Shown here: piece by piece, positions 9,505 to 17,793 of the stretch
How positions within the stretch are numbered: the first letter of the stretch is position 1
Layout: the number at the start of each line of letters is the position of its first letter
Source of the DNA: Mesorhizobium opportunistum WSM2075
Lineage (GTDB): Bacteria > Pseudomonadota > Alphaproteobacteria > Rhizobiales > Rhizobiaceae
Direction: 5' to 3'
Length of the DNA stretch: 64,000 bases
Assembly (NCBI RefSeq): GCF_000176035.2
Contig: NC_015675.1
Span: 1,740,001 to 1,804,000 of the forward strand
The notes under the pieces: generated by a model
The model's input: only the letters and a program-made list of their open reading frames with translations
Databases searched by the model: none
What the model was told of the DNA's origin: nothing
Translations under genes and position numbers: made by a program

Positions 9505-10566
9505 ATGACTTCCACATCACCAGCCCAGCCGGTCGAGAAGCATGTCGCCCCTCAGGCCGATCACGGCGATCCGGCCAGGAACTGGATCGCACGCATAGCG
9601 GAAGCGCGCGCCTGGCTGTTCCTTGCCGGCCTGATCATCTGCTTTGAGATCTGGTCGAGGACCGACTTCGGCGCGACCTTCGTGCTCAATCCGTTCAACC
9701 TGCAGTCCATCGCGATATTCGCGGTGGCGCCGCTGCTCTTGGCGACAGGGCAGACCTTCGTCATCATCTCGGGCGGCATCGACCTGTCGCTCGGCTTCAT
9801 CATGGGGCTGGCCGCCGTCATCGCCGCGCATGCCACCAACATGGCGGGCGCGGCCATCCCCTTGCCGCTGGCGATGCTGGCGGGCATCCTTGCCGCGGTG
9901 ATCGTTGCCGGCGTGCCGGGCGTCATCAACGGCTTGCTGATATCGCGCCTCAGGGTCCCGCCTTTCATCGGCACGCTTGGCATGTTCGGCGTCGCGCGCG
10001 GTGCCGCCTTTCTGCTCGCCGGGGGCACGACGGTGCCGGTGCAGAATTCGTGGTTCGCGCTGCTCGGCAACGGCAAGTTCCATGGCGTCCCCTATCTGGT
10101 GATGATCGCCGCCGTCTTCGTCGTCGTGATGCACTATCTGCTCAGCCAGACCCGGTTCGGCCAGCACAATTATGCCATCGGCGCCAACGTGCAGGCGGCG
10201 CGGCGCGCCGGCATCGACATCAGGGGCCACATCCTTCGGCTCTATGTGCTGTCGGCGATGTGCGCCGGCCTTGGCGGCGCGCTCTATGCCGCGCGCTTCA
10301 CCGCCGGTGCCGCGCAAGCCGGCGAGCCTTTGCTGCTCGATAGCGTCGCGGCCGTGGTGATCGGCGGCGCCAGCCTGTTCGGCGGCTCCGGCACCATCTT
10401 CGGCACGGTCGCCGGCGCGCTCGTGATCGCGGTCATCCAGTACGGGCTGGTCTTCGTCAATGTCGAACCGTTCTGGCAATTCATCGCCGTCGGCATCGTC
10501 ATTATCATTTCCGTTCTCATCGACCAGGCGCAGCGCCGGTTCAGTGGAGCCCGTCAGGATGAATAG
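9505..10566 (+). CDS. Ribose-type ABC transporter permease
   Basis: A 353-residue integral membrane protein of the RbsC/BPD_transp_2 family. It has many hydrophobic segments and the family stretches QTFVIISGGIDLSLGF and GEPLLLDSVAAVVIGGASLFGGSGT. A 40-residue polar N-terminus precedes the first membrane segment. Its stop overlaps the ATPase start by 8 bp, indicating translational coupling. Confidence 0.93.
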   Translation: MTSTSPAQPVEKHVAPQADHGDPARNWIARIAEARAWLFLAGLIICFEIWSRTDFGATFVLNPFNLQSIAIFAVAPLLLATGQTFVIISGGIDLSLGFIMGLAAVIAAHATNMAGAAIPLPLAMLAGILAAVIVAGVPGVINGLLISRLRVPPFIGTLGMFGVARGAAFLLAGGTTVPVQNSWFALLGNGKFHGVPYLVMIAAVFVVVMHYLLSQTRFGQHNYAIGANVQAARRAGIDIRGHILRLYVLSAMCAGLGGALYAARFTAGAAQAGEPLLLDSVAAVVIGGASLFGGSGTIFGTVAGALVIAVIQYGLVFVNVEPFWQFIAVGIVIIISVLIDQAQRRFSGARQDE

Positions 10567-11314
10567 CACCAACCAGAACGCACCCCTGCTGGAAGTCCGC
10601 AATCTGTCGAGGCACTTTGGCGCCGTGCGGGCGCTGAACGACTTCTCCATGGCCGTGCGGCCGGGTGAAGTGGTGGCGCTCGCCGGTGATAATGGCGCCG
10701 GCAAGACGACGCTGATCAAGGCGATATCGGGCGTGTTCCAGCCGACCGGCGGCGAAATCCTGCTCAGGGGTCAGCCGGTGACGTTCGCGACGCCGCAGGA
10801 GGCGCGCGAAAAGGGCATCGAGACGATCTACCAGGACCTCGCGCTTGCCGACAATCTGTCGATCGGCGCCAACATCTTCCTTGGCCGCGAACCGATGCGC
10901 AAGGCGTTCGGCTTCCTGCCGGTGCTCGACCGCAAGGCGATGGCCGCGGCGGCCAAGGAGACGATGGGGCGGCTGGATTTCCACGTCAGCCGGCTCGAAG
11001 CCCCGGTCAGCAACTTCTCCGGCGGCCAACGCCAGGCCGTCGCCATCGGCCGCGCCGTCTACTGGGATGCGCAGATCCTGATCATGGACGAGCCGACCGC
11101 AGCCCTTGGCGTGCCGGAGCAGCGCAAGGTGATTTCGCTCATCCACCAGCTCAAGGCGCAGGGGCGCGGGGTGATCTTCATCTCGCACAATCTGCAGGAC
11201 ATCTTTGCCGTCTCGGACCGCATCGTCGTGTTGCGGCGCGGCATCCAGGCCGGCGAGCGCAAAATCTCCGAGACCAACCATGACGAAGTCGTCAGGCTGA
11301 TGGTCGGCGGCTAG
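10559..11314 (+). CDS. Ribose-type ABC transporter ATP-binding protein (single domain)
   Basis: A 251-residue ATPase with Walker A GDNGAGKTT, signature FSGGQRQAVAIGRA and Walker B ILIMDEPTAALG. Unlike RbsA (about 500 residues, two cassettes) it has one cassette, so it should act as a homodimer with the permease, as in FrcA-type rhizobial systems. The start at 10559 overlaps the permease end. The TAG stop lies inside the terminal repeat of the element at 11311-11440. Confidence 0.93.
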   Translation: MNSTNQNAPLLEVRNLSRHFGAVRALNDFSMAVRPGEVVALAGDNGAGKTTLIKAISGVFQPTGGEILLRGQPVTFATPQEAREKGIETIYQDLALADNLSIGANIFLGREPMRKAFGFLPVLDRKAMAAAAKETMGRLDFHVSRLEAPVSNFSGGQRQAVAIGRAVYWDAQILIMDEPTAALGVPEQRKVISLIHQLKAQGRGVIFISHNLQDIFAVSDRIVVLRRGIQAGERKISETNHDEVVRLMVGG

Positions 11315-11440
11315 AGCATTTCACCGTTTCACGGAAACGGCGAACCGCTCTATCTCTTTGTTTTTACGCAATTCCGAACGGAAAGCGCTACGCGCTTTTC
11401 CCGGGAAAACAATGTCACACTTTTCCTGGAATTGCTCTAG
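11311..11440. repeat. Rhizobial palindromic repeat element with CTAGAGCA termini
   Basis: The 130 bp element has inverted ends CTAGAGCA and TGCTCTAG. Internally it holds TTTCACGGAAACGG, CAATTCCGAACGGAAAGCGC and TTTTCCTGGAATTG, a pattern I recognise as a common intergenic repeat of rhizobial genomes. The TAG stops of the two converging genes (11312-11314 and 11437-11439) both lie in the terminal repeats. A degenerate partial copy is at 5831-5886. Confidence 0.8.
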
Positions 11441-11943
11441 CCGGCATCGCGATTGGTCAGCGCGATGTGGCAGCAGCCTGGGCCGTGGCCCGGCGTCCAG
11501 GTGACATTGTCGAAACGCACGCCCGTCGCCTCGAACAGGCCGCGGTCGAAGGCGCCGGCGATGCGGCAGAGCGTGGCGAGCTTTTCGTCACCGACTCCGG
11601 CCTCGACCCAGGCGTCCTTGAGCGGGCAGCGCTTCACCTTGAAGGCGATGCGGTCATCGCCGCGCTCGACATCGGTCGGGTACATCAGGCCGCCATCCGG
11701 GCTGACCGCCAGGAAGGCCTCGCCGATGGCGCGCGCGTCGTTGGCGCCGAAGCTGGCGAAGGCGGCTGCAGCCACTTCCTTGCCGCGCTGCTCGATGGTT
11801 CGGATCATGACCGCCTCGGCCTTTTCGGCACCGAGCTCTCCGGTCAGTTCGTCAAGGAACAGACGGTAGAGATCGGCGCGGTTGCGGAAGGCGGAATCGA
11901 GTTCGCGCGACAGTTTCTCGGCTCTGGCTACGGGGTCGGTCAT
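11437..11943 (-). CDS. L-2-amino-thiazoline-4-carboxylate hydrolase-like protein
   Basis: A 168-residue protein resembling the ATC_hydrolase family (as in 2-aminothiazoline-4-carboxylate to cysteine conversion). Conserved features are KRCPLKDAW with a cysteine near residue 110, LCRIAGAFDRGLF, and the C-terminal TWTPGHGPGCCHI with two adjacent cysteines. It is the last gene of the dipeptide-type ABC operon; its ATG overlaps the stop of the ATPase at 11940. The coupling suggests it processes an imported sulfur- or nitrogen-containing compound. The actual substrate is not known. Confidence 0.75.
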   Translation of the reverse strand: MTDPVARAEKLSRELDSAFRNRADLYRLFLDELTGELGAEKAEAVMIRTIEQRGKEVAAAAFASFGANDARAIGEAFLAVSPDGGLMYPTDVERGDDRIAFKVKRCPLKDAWVEAGVGDEKLATLCRIAGAFDRGLFEATGVRFDNVTWTPGHGPGCCHIALTNRDAG

Positions 11944-12725
11944 GATACGTCCTGTGCGGTTCTCTTGAGTTTTGGCGCGGCGGCCACCAGGGCCTTGCCG
12001 ATGGCCGATTGCGGTGCGTCGATGACGGCACGGGCGTCGCCGCTCTCGGCAATTCGCCCAGCGTCGAGGAGGATGACGCGCTGAGCGATCGCGCGGACCA
12101 CGCCGAGATCATGTGAAATGAAGAGATAGGCGATCCGTTCCTGCCTTTGCAGGTCGAGCAAAAGATCAAGGATCTGCCCGCGCACGGAGACGTCGAGCGC
12201 CGACACCGCTTCGTCGAGCACGATCAGCGACGGTTTCGTGGCGATGGCGCGCGCGATGGCGACGCGCTGGCGCTGGCCTCCGGAAATTTCGTGGATGGCG
12301 CGCGCGGCAAGATCCGCCGCCAGCCCTACGCGTTCGAGCAAGGCGGCGATGCGCCGCGGGCGCTCAGCGCGCGAGGCAATGCGATGGATGCGCAACGGAT
12401 CGTCGAGCACACGCGCCACCGTGGCCCGCGGATTGAAGGCGGCCAGCGGGTCCTGGAACACCATTTGCAGGCGCGCGCGATGCGCTCGCAACGCGGCGCC
12501 ACCCAAGGCCAGGAAATCATTGCCTTCGAATTCGATGCGGCCGGCATCCGGGTCGGTCAATCGCAGTACGAGCCGCGCGATTGTCGACTTGCCGCTGCCG
12601 GAGGGGCCGGCGAGCGCCAGCGTTTCGCCCGGCTCGATGTGAAAAGAGACATCGTCCACGGCGGCAACGGTCTTGCCGCCGCGACGGTAGCGTTTGGTGA
12701 GGCTGGACACCGAGAGCAGGCTCAT
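11940..12725 (-). CDS. Dipeptide/oligopeptide-type ABC transporter ATPase (DppF-like)
   Basis: A 261-residue ATPase with Walker A GPSGSGKST, Q-loop MVFQDPLAAFNPR, signature [14 protein letters not shown] and Walker B LIVLDEAVSALDVS. It overlaps both neighbours by 4 bp (ATGA). The C-terminal oligopeptide/dipeptide extension is short compared with Dpp/OppF. It should pair with the ATPase at 12722 as a heterodimer. Confidence 0.93.
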   Translation of the reverse strand: MSLLSVSSLTKRYRRGGKTVAAVDDVSFHIEPGETLALAGPSGSGKSTIARLVLRLTDPDAGRIEFEGNDFLALGGAALRAHRARLQMVFQDPLAAFNPRATVARVLDDPLRIHRIASRAERPRRIAALLERVGLAADLAARAIHEISGGQRQRVAIARAIATKPSLIVLDEAVSALDVSVRGQILDLLLDLQRQERIAYLFISHDLGVVRAIAQRVILLDAGRIAESGDARAVIDAPQSAIGKALVAAAPKLKRTAQDVS

Positions 12726-13726
12726 GCGTGGCGCCCGCTCCGGTTCGACAACGGTTCGGCATCGAGGCCGATATGGGCATCAAGCAGCGCGCTCGTGTAG
12801 GCCTGGGCCGGGGCGTCGATAATCCTCGGCGTCGTGCCAAGTTCGACCAACTGGCCATGGCGGAACACGGCGATGCGCTCGGCAAGCTCCGCGGCAAGCG
12901 CGATGTCATGGCTGATGAACAGCAGCGTCATGCCGTCCTCGGCCACCAGCCGCCGGATCAAGGCAACGATGTCGGCCTGCACGATGGTGTCGAGCGCGCT
13001 GGTCGCCTCGTCGGCGATCAGCAATTTCGGCCCGGCGGCGATGGCGGCGGCAATTGCAACGCGCTGCTTCTGGCCGCCGGAGAGCTGGTGCGGGAAGGCT
13101 CGCAGGGCCGAGTCAGGATCGGGCAGCCGGACGCGTTCGAGCAGGGTTTTTGCTTGCGTGTATGCCTGTGGCCAGGTGAGGCCGAGATGGGTGCGGGCGA
13201 CTTCGGCGATTTGTTTGCCGATTGGCATAACGGGGTCGAGGCTGGCGGATGGGTCCTGGAAGACGAAGCCGATATCGCGGCCGCCGAGAGGGATTCTGCT
13301 GAGCTCGGATTCGAAAGGTTGGCGTTCCGTCACACCCCCCTCTGTCCTGCCGGACATCTCCCCCGCAAGGGGGGAGATCGGCAGCGTCTTCGACGGCCCA
13401 CTTTTGGCAACGTTGGTGACTGGCGAAAGCGGAGATGAATGCACAATCTCCCCCCTTGCGGGGGAGATGTCCGGCAGGACAGAGGGGGGTGCCTTGGCGC
13501 CGAAGGTTGGCAAGGACCAGTCGATGCGGCCTTCAACAGCGGCAGACCCCGGCAACAACCCCGCAATAGCCAGCGCCAGCGTGCTCTTGCCGGATCCGCT
13601 TTCGCCGATGATGGCCAGGCGCTCGCCAGCGACGATATCGAAGCTGACGTGCTTCAACGCCGCGACCTCGCCGCCGTCACGGCGGTAGGTGACCGTCAAG
13701 TCGCGGATCGCTGCGAGTGCGGTCAC
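12722..13726 (-). CDS. Dipeptide/oligopeptide-type ABC transporter ATPase (DppD-like) with in-frame repeat insertion
   Basis: A 334-residue ATPase with Walker A GESGSGKS at residues 41-48, Q-loop FVFQDPSASLDP (Gln157), signature LSGGQKQRVAIAAA and Walker B LLIADEATSALD. Between Walker A and the Q-loop, residues 79-132 are encoded by a palindromic repeat (13333-13491). The extra peptide (APPSVLPDISPARGE ... LAGEMSGRTEGGV) has no family equivalent. The insertion is exactly 53 codons with no stop, and all catalytic motifs are intact, so the protein is probably functional with a surface loop. Without it the length would be about 281. Confidence 0.93.
   Translation of the reverse strand: MTALAAIRDLTVTYRRDGGEVAALKHVSFDIVAGERLAIIGESGSGKSTLALAIAGLLPGSAAVEGRIDWSLPTFGAKAPPSVLPDISPARGEIVHSSPLSPVTNVAKSGPSKTLPISPLAGEMSGRTEGGVTERQPFESELSRIPLGGRDIGFVFQDPSASLDPVMPIGKQIAEVARTHLGLTWPQAYTQAKTLLERVRLPDPDSALRAFPHQLSGGQKQRVAIAAAIAAGPKLLIADEATSALDTIVQADIVALIRRLVAEDGMTLLFISHDIALAAELAERIAVFRHGQLVELGTTPRIIDAPAQAYTSALLDAHIGLDAEPLSNRSGRHA
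13333..13491. repeat. Palindromic repeat element, family 1, inserted inside a coding region
   Basis: Perfect 46 bp inverted arms (13333-13378 and 13446-13491) enclose a 67 bp centre. The arms contain TCTGTCCTGCCGGACATCTC and the inner CCCCCGCAAGGGGGG pairing. Total length 159 bp keeps the host ABC ATPase in frame. Closely related copies lie at 15589-15747 and 47931-48083, and a diverged one at 18996-19147. Confidence 0.95.
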
Positions 13727-14553
13727 GACAGGCCACTCCTGATTGCCGTCGTCTCGACGATGCCTTCGCCGGCGAGATAGACGCCGAGCACCGTCAGCAC
13801 CAGTGCTATGCCAGGGACGATCGACAGGAAGGGCGCGGTGCGCAAAACAGTGCGGCCTTCGGCGATCATGCCGCCCCAGGTGACCCGATTGGGGTCGCCG
13901 AGGCCGAGAAACGACAAGGCTGCCTCGGTGAGGATGGCGGCGGCGACGATCACCGATGACATCGCCAGCACCGGCGGCAGCGCATTGGGCAGCACTTCGC
14001 GAAAGGCGATTTCGAGCGGATGCATGCCGACGGCGCGGGCGCTGGCGACATAGTCGCGCTCGCGAATGGAGAGAACTTCCGCGCGGGCGATACGGGCAGG
14101 CCCGGTCCAGGTGCCGAGCGCGATGGCGATCACGACGACGCCCAATGATGGCCCGACGACACTGACGAAGGCCAGAGCCAGCAGGAAGCCCGGCACGGTC
14201 TGGAAGGCATCAGTGACGCGCATCAGCAGCTCGTCGATAAGGCCGCCGGCAAAGCCGGCCAGCGTGCCGACCGCTGCGCCGATGGCCAGTGCCGCCGCCG
14301 CCGCCGCAAGCCCGACGGCGAGCGAGGTGCGGGCGCCGTGGAACAGCTCGGCCAGCACGTCGCGGCCGAGCCGGTCGGTGCCGAGCGGCAGCGACCAGTC
14401 CTGGAACGGCGGCAGCAGCGACGGCCCGGCAATGGCTTGCGGATCACCGGAGAACAGCAGCGGTGCCGACAGCGCCATGGCGATCAATGCCGCCAGAAGG
14501 ATGGCGCCGGCGACGGCCTCAGGCCTCCGCAGAAAGCGGCGAAGCGGGTTCAC
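13723..14553 (-). CDS. Dipeptide-type ABC transporter permease (DppC-like)
   Basis: A 276-residue permease starting with GTG at 14553, whose codon overlaps the TGA of the upstream permease (GTGA). It begins VNPLRRFLRRPEAVAG. It has the DppC features LPLGTDRLGRDVLAELFHGAR and the EAA-loop REVLPNALPPVLAMSS. A longer open frame extending to 15693 is a shadow of the other permease in another frame. Its stop overlaps the start of the ATPase at 13726. Confidence 0.92.
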   Translation of the reverse strand: MNPLRRFLRRPEAVAGAILLAALIAMALSAPLLFSGDPQAIAGPSLLPPFQDWSLPLGTDRLGRDVLAELFHGARTSLAVGLAAAAAALAIGAAVGTLAGFAGGLIDELLMRVTDAFQTVPGFLLALAFVSVVGPSLGVVVIAIALGTWTGPARIARAEVLSIRERDYVASARAVGMHPLEIAFREVLPNALPPVLAMSSVIVAAAILTEAALSFLGLGDPNRVTWGGMIAEGRTVLRTAPFLSIVPGIALVLTVLGVYLAGEGIVETTAIRSGLS

Positions 14554-15536
14554 GCGCCGGCCTCGCTGGCGCCGACGCGCGGATCGAGGAAGACATAGGC
14601 GATGTCGACCAGGAGGTTGATAACGATGACCAGCACGGCGCTGACCAAGATGATGCCGAGCAGCAAAGGTGTGTCGCGCGCGGCCACCGCTTCCTGCGCC
14701 AGCCGGCCGAGGCCGGGCAGGGAGAAAACGCTTTCGATGACGACACTGCCGCCGAGCATCTGCGCCGACTGCAAGCCGAGCATGGTGACCAGCGGCAGCA
14801 GCGCGTTGCGGGCAATGTGGGCGAGCACGATGCGGCGGCGCGAAAGCCCCCTGGCGCGGGCGGCCAGCACAAAATCCTGCCGCCAGACCTCGGCCATGCC
14901 GGCACGCATCATGCGCAGATAGAGCGCGAGATAGATGAAGCCGAGAGCGGAAACCGGCAGGACGAGATGGATGGCGATGTCGGCGGCGCGGTCGAGGCCG
15001 GTCTTGTCCGAGGCCAGGGTTTCGATGCCGCCGATCGGCAGCCAGCGCAGGTCGACGGCAAAGACGACGATCAGCACCAGGCCGAGCCAGAAACCGGGCA
15101 CGGCATAAAGCGCCAGCGAGCCGATCGACAGGAAGCGGTCGCGCAAACTCCCTGGCCTCGCGCCCGCATAGATGCCGAGCGCCGAGCCGAGCCCGAAGGA
15201 GAGCGCGGTGGCGCTGACCATCAGCAGCAGCGTGTTGGGCAGGCGTTCGAGGATGACGTCGCGGATCGGCCGGGAGAAGGTCACCGACTGGCCGAGGTCG
15301 AGATGCAGCAACGCCCAGAGATAGTTGGCCAGCCGCGTCAGCTCCGACTGGTCGAGACCCCAGCGATGACGCAGCAATTCGATCATGCCGGCGTCGCCGC
15401 CGGTCGAGACGATATAGGCGTCGACGGCATCGCCAGGGGCCGCCTCGAGCAAAAGGAATGTGCCGATGACGACGACCAGCAGCACGAAGATGCTGCCGAC
15501 GAGGCGACGGCGGATGAGGATGAGGGCGCGGGTCAT
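14550..15536 (-). CDS. Dipeptide-type ABC transporter permease (DppB-like)
   Basis: A 328-residue DppB/OppB-type permease. It starts MTRALILIRRRLVGSIFVLL with the first membrane segment. It has the family stretch LDLGQSVTFSRPIRDVI and the EAA loop VLAHIARNALLPLVTML. It is separated from the binding-protein gene only by the repeat at 15589-15747. Confidence 0.92.
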   Translation of the reverse strand: MTRALILIRRRLVGSIFVLLVVVIGTFLLLEAAPGDAVDAYIVSTGGDAGMIELLRHRWGLDQSELTRLANYLWALLHLDLGQSVTFSRPIRDVILERLPNTLLLMVSATALSFGLGSALGIYAGARPGSLRDRFLSIGSLALYAVPGFWLGLVLIVVFAVDLRWLPIGGIETLASDKTGLDRAADIAIHLVLPVSALGFIYLALYLRMMRAGMAEVWRQDFVLAARARGLSRRRIVLAHIARNALLPLVTMLGLQSAQMLGGSVVIESVFSLPGLGRLAQEAVAARDTPLLLGIILVSAVLVIVINLLVDIAYVFLDPRVGASEAGA

Positions 15537-15588
15537 AGGCCCCTCCGAGTGTTGGCGTATGTCCGCCTATAAGAAATGCCGAGCCCAG

Positions 15589-15747
15589 GCACCCCCCTCT
15601 GTCCTGCCGGACATCTCCCCCGCAGGGGGGGAGATTGGATGTCACCGACGGCTTCGCCAACTTTCGACGCCGCATAATTGGCGGAGCGGACAAATAGCTG
15701 ATCTCCCCCCTTGCGGGGGAGATGTCCGGCAGGACAGAGGGGGGTGC
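15589..15747. repeat. Palindromic repeat element, family 1 (intergenic copy)
   Basis: Inverted arms of 47 bp (15589-15635 and 15701-15747) with one mismatch share TCTGTCCTGCCGGACATCTC with the copy inside the ATPase gene. It lies between the binding-protein gene and the first permease gene, so it would fold in the operon mRNA. Confidence 0.95.
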
Positions 15748-15809
15748 GAAGGAACTCGGCCTTCGGCCAAATTCCCCTTTTCTCGCGAATTCTCATCCGC
15801 GCAAATGTG

Positions 15810-17420
15810 TCACGATTCCAAATACGTGTCCGCCCAGTTCGACACCGCCCAGCGCGGGTTGTTGGCGATGTTGCCAACCGTATCGCGCGCGACGCTGATA
15901 AAACTCCATTCGGCGACGTTGATCAGCGGCAGGTCGGCGGCCACCTCCTTCTGGAACTCCTTGTAGAGGTCGGTGCGGGCCGTGGTGTCGAGCGTCTCGG
16001 ACGCCTTGGCGATGAGCGCATCGAGCGCGTCGTTCTTGTAGCCGCCCTGGTTGGAGAACGGCACGCCGTCGGGAATGCCGCTCTGCACCAGGATGGTTGT
16101 CGAGATCGCGGGATCGCCGCGGAACACCGGCGGACCCACCGCAAGGTCGAAGGCGTGGTCGGTGTAGACGGCCTTGATGTGCGCGGCGGAGTCGTTGTTG
16201 ACGAGCTCCGCGTCGATGCCGATGGCGGCGAGTGCCTGGCGCAAATAGTCGCCGAACTGCTTGGTCTCGTTGAAATATGGCGCGGGCAGGAGCTTGAGCG
16301 AAAAGCGCTTGCCGTCCGGGCCTTTCTTGTAGCCGGCCTCGTCGAGCAAGGCGTTGGCCTTGGCGACGTCGAAGGCATAGGTCGGCACGTCGGCGGTGTA
16401 GAACTGCGGGTCGTTCTTCGGCACCGGGCCGGTGGCGGTCGCGGCATAGCCAAGGAACACCGTCTTGACGACGAAATCCTTGTCGATGGCGTGCGCGATC
16501 GCCTGGCGCACTTTCACATCGGCCAGTTCCTTGCGGCGATGGTTGATTTCGACGACGAGCTGATAGGTCAGTCCTTCATAACCCTTGGTGATCACCTTCA
16601 GGCCCGGCACCTTGGAGATGCGGTCGAGGTCGGCCAGCGGCACGGCCGAGAAGGCGGCAAGCTGGATTTCCTCGGCTTCCAGCGCGCTTGCCGCCGACGT
16701 GCGGTCGGGCAGCACCTGGTAGATGATCTCGTCGAGGTAGGGCTCGTCCTTGCCCCAGTAATCCGTGTTTTTGATCAGCCGGTAATACTGGCCGGCCTTG
16801 TACTCGCCGAACTTGAACGGCCCAGTGCCGATGGGCGCGTTGTTGGCCGGGTTGTCCTCGATCTTGCCGACCTCGTAGACATGCTTCGGCACGACGCTGC
16901 TCAGCGCCGGCAGCGCGTTGCGGATCAGCTGGAACGGCGTCGGCTTGGCGAATTTGAACACGGCGGTGAGATCGTCGGGCGTGTCGACGGCGGCCAGGTC
17001 CTTGAACACGGTGCGGCCGAGATTTTGCAGCGGCTTCCAGATCTGCAGCGCCGAGAAGGCGACGTCGGCCGACGTGAACGGCTTGCCGTCATGCCATTTG
17101 ACGCCTTCGCGCAGCTTGAACGTCACCGAAAGCCCATCGGCGGCGCCTTCCCAGCTCAGAGCCAGGCGTGGCGCAAGCCCGTCCTTGCCGTCGAAGGAGG
17201 CTTCGGCCAGCGTTTCGACGATCTTGCTGGAGATGAAGAAGACGCCGTTTGAGGCGACGATCGCCGGGTTGAGGTTGCGCGGCTCGGAATCGGCGGCGAG
17301 CACCAGCCGGCCCCCCTTCTTCGGTGTCTGCGCCCAGCCAAGTGTCGGCATGGCGGTGGAGGCGAGCAGTATCGCCGAGCCGGCAAGCATTCTGCGTCTG
17401 GAAATCGTGAAACCTGACAT
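15810..17420 (-). CDS. Dipeptide/oligopeptide-type ABC transporter solute-binding protein
   Basis: A 536-residue family 5 extracellular binding protein (DppA/OppA-like). The N-terminus MSGFTISRRRMLAGSAILLA is a probable Tat-type signal, with cleavage near GWAQ. It has the family stretches VTFKLREGVKWHDGKPFTS and GTGPFKFGEYKAGQYY. The start at 17420 has GGAG 7 bp before it; a longer frame is rejected. It is divergent from the M24 peptidase at 17794. The ligand could be a peptide or another small amine. Confidence 0.93.
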   Translation of the reverse strand: MSGFTISRRRMLAGSAILLASTAMPTLGWAQTPKKGGRLVLAADSEPRNLNPAIVASNGVFFISSKIVETLAEASFDGKDGLAPRLALSWEGAADGLSVTFKLREGVKWHDGKPFTSADVAFSALQIWKPLQNLGRTVFKDLAAVDTPDDLTAVFKFAKPTPFQLIRNALPALSSVVPKHVYEVGKIEDNPANNAPIGTGPFKFGEYKAGQYYRLIKNTDYWGKDEPYLDEIIYQVLPDRTSAASALEAEEIQLAAFSAVPLADLDRISKVPGLKVITKGYEGLTYQLVVEINHRRKELADVKVRQAIAHAIDKDFVVKTVFLGYAATATGPVPKNDPQFYTADVPTYAFDVAKANALLDEAGYKKGPDGKRFSLKLLPAPYFNETKQFGDYLRQALAAIGIDAELVNNDSAAHIKAVYTDHAFDLAVGPPVFRGDPAISTTILVQSGIPDGVPFSNQGGYKNDALDALIAKASETLDTTARTDLYKEFQKEVAADLPLINVAEWSFISVARDTVGNIANNPRWAVSNWADTYLES

Positions 17421-17793
17421 GATCGAACTCCGTCCTCTCCGCGACCCCACACGGCGCGCCATACCCCTCGAACGCCTGCGAGCCCGCCGGCATCCTTGCG
17501 GCGGCGATTATGAGCCTTGCCAAGGGTTTCGCCAGAGACGGAATTGGCGCATCCTTGCTTGGCTTTGAAATTTTCGTCCGCTGGACCAGTTTGCGGGAAA
17601 AGGCTCAATTCCAACTATCTGGTAAGACCAGATTTGATGGATATACGGCCAATGACGACTTGGTGACGGCGCAGTCGCGCTCTTCGCGCATTCTGGCTGG
17701 ACCAGTGTGGGAAAAATGGTGCAGATTTGATCGACAGCCAGCGGATCGGGCGCGGAGCGGCCTGTGATCCCAGGCAATCCAAGGGAGAGAGAG
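17421..17793. promoter_or_regulatory. Divergent control region between binding protein and M24 peptidase
   Basis: This 373 bp gap holds no gene. It carries the FadR-type palindrome ATCTGGTAAGACCAGAT at 17617-17633 (7-3-7, perfect) and two copies of CTGGACCAG at 17581-17589 and 17697-17705. Two opposed promoters are expected here. AAGGGAGAGAG before 17794 is the peptidase ribosome site. Confidence 0.7.

Noticed and set aside
13333..13491. Insertion sequence or pseudogene in the ATPase gene
   Set aside because: The insert has no transposase, is in frame, and all ATPase motifs are intact on both sides.
14289..15572. Rightward 427-codon frame
   Set aside because: Antisense to the permease genes; low-complexity D/E/R/Q composition typical of shadow frames in high-GC DNA.
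14554..15693. Long N-terminal part of a 656-codon leftward frame
   Set aside because: It is an alternative frame of the DppB-like permease; the real DppC-like gene starts at GTG 14553.
15711..17252. Rightward 513-codon frame
   Set aside because: Antisense to the dipeptide binding-protein gene.
17581..17705. CTGGACCAG copies as additional FadR-type operators
   Set aside because: The half-site spacing is 1 bp rather than 3 bp, and 9 bp palindromes are frequent in high-GC DNA.
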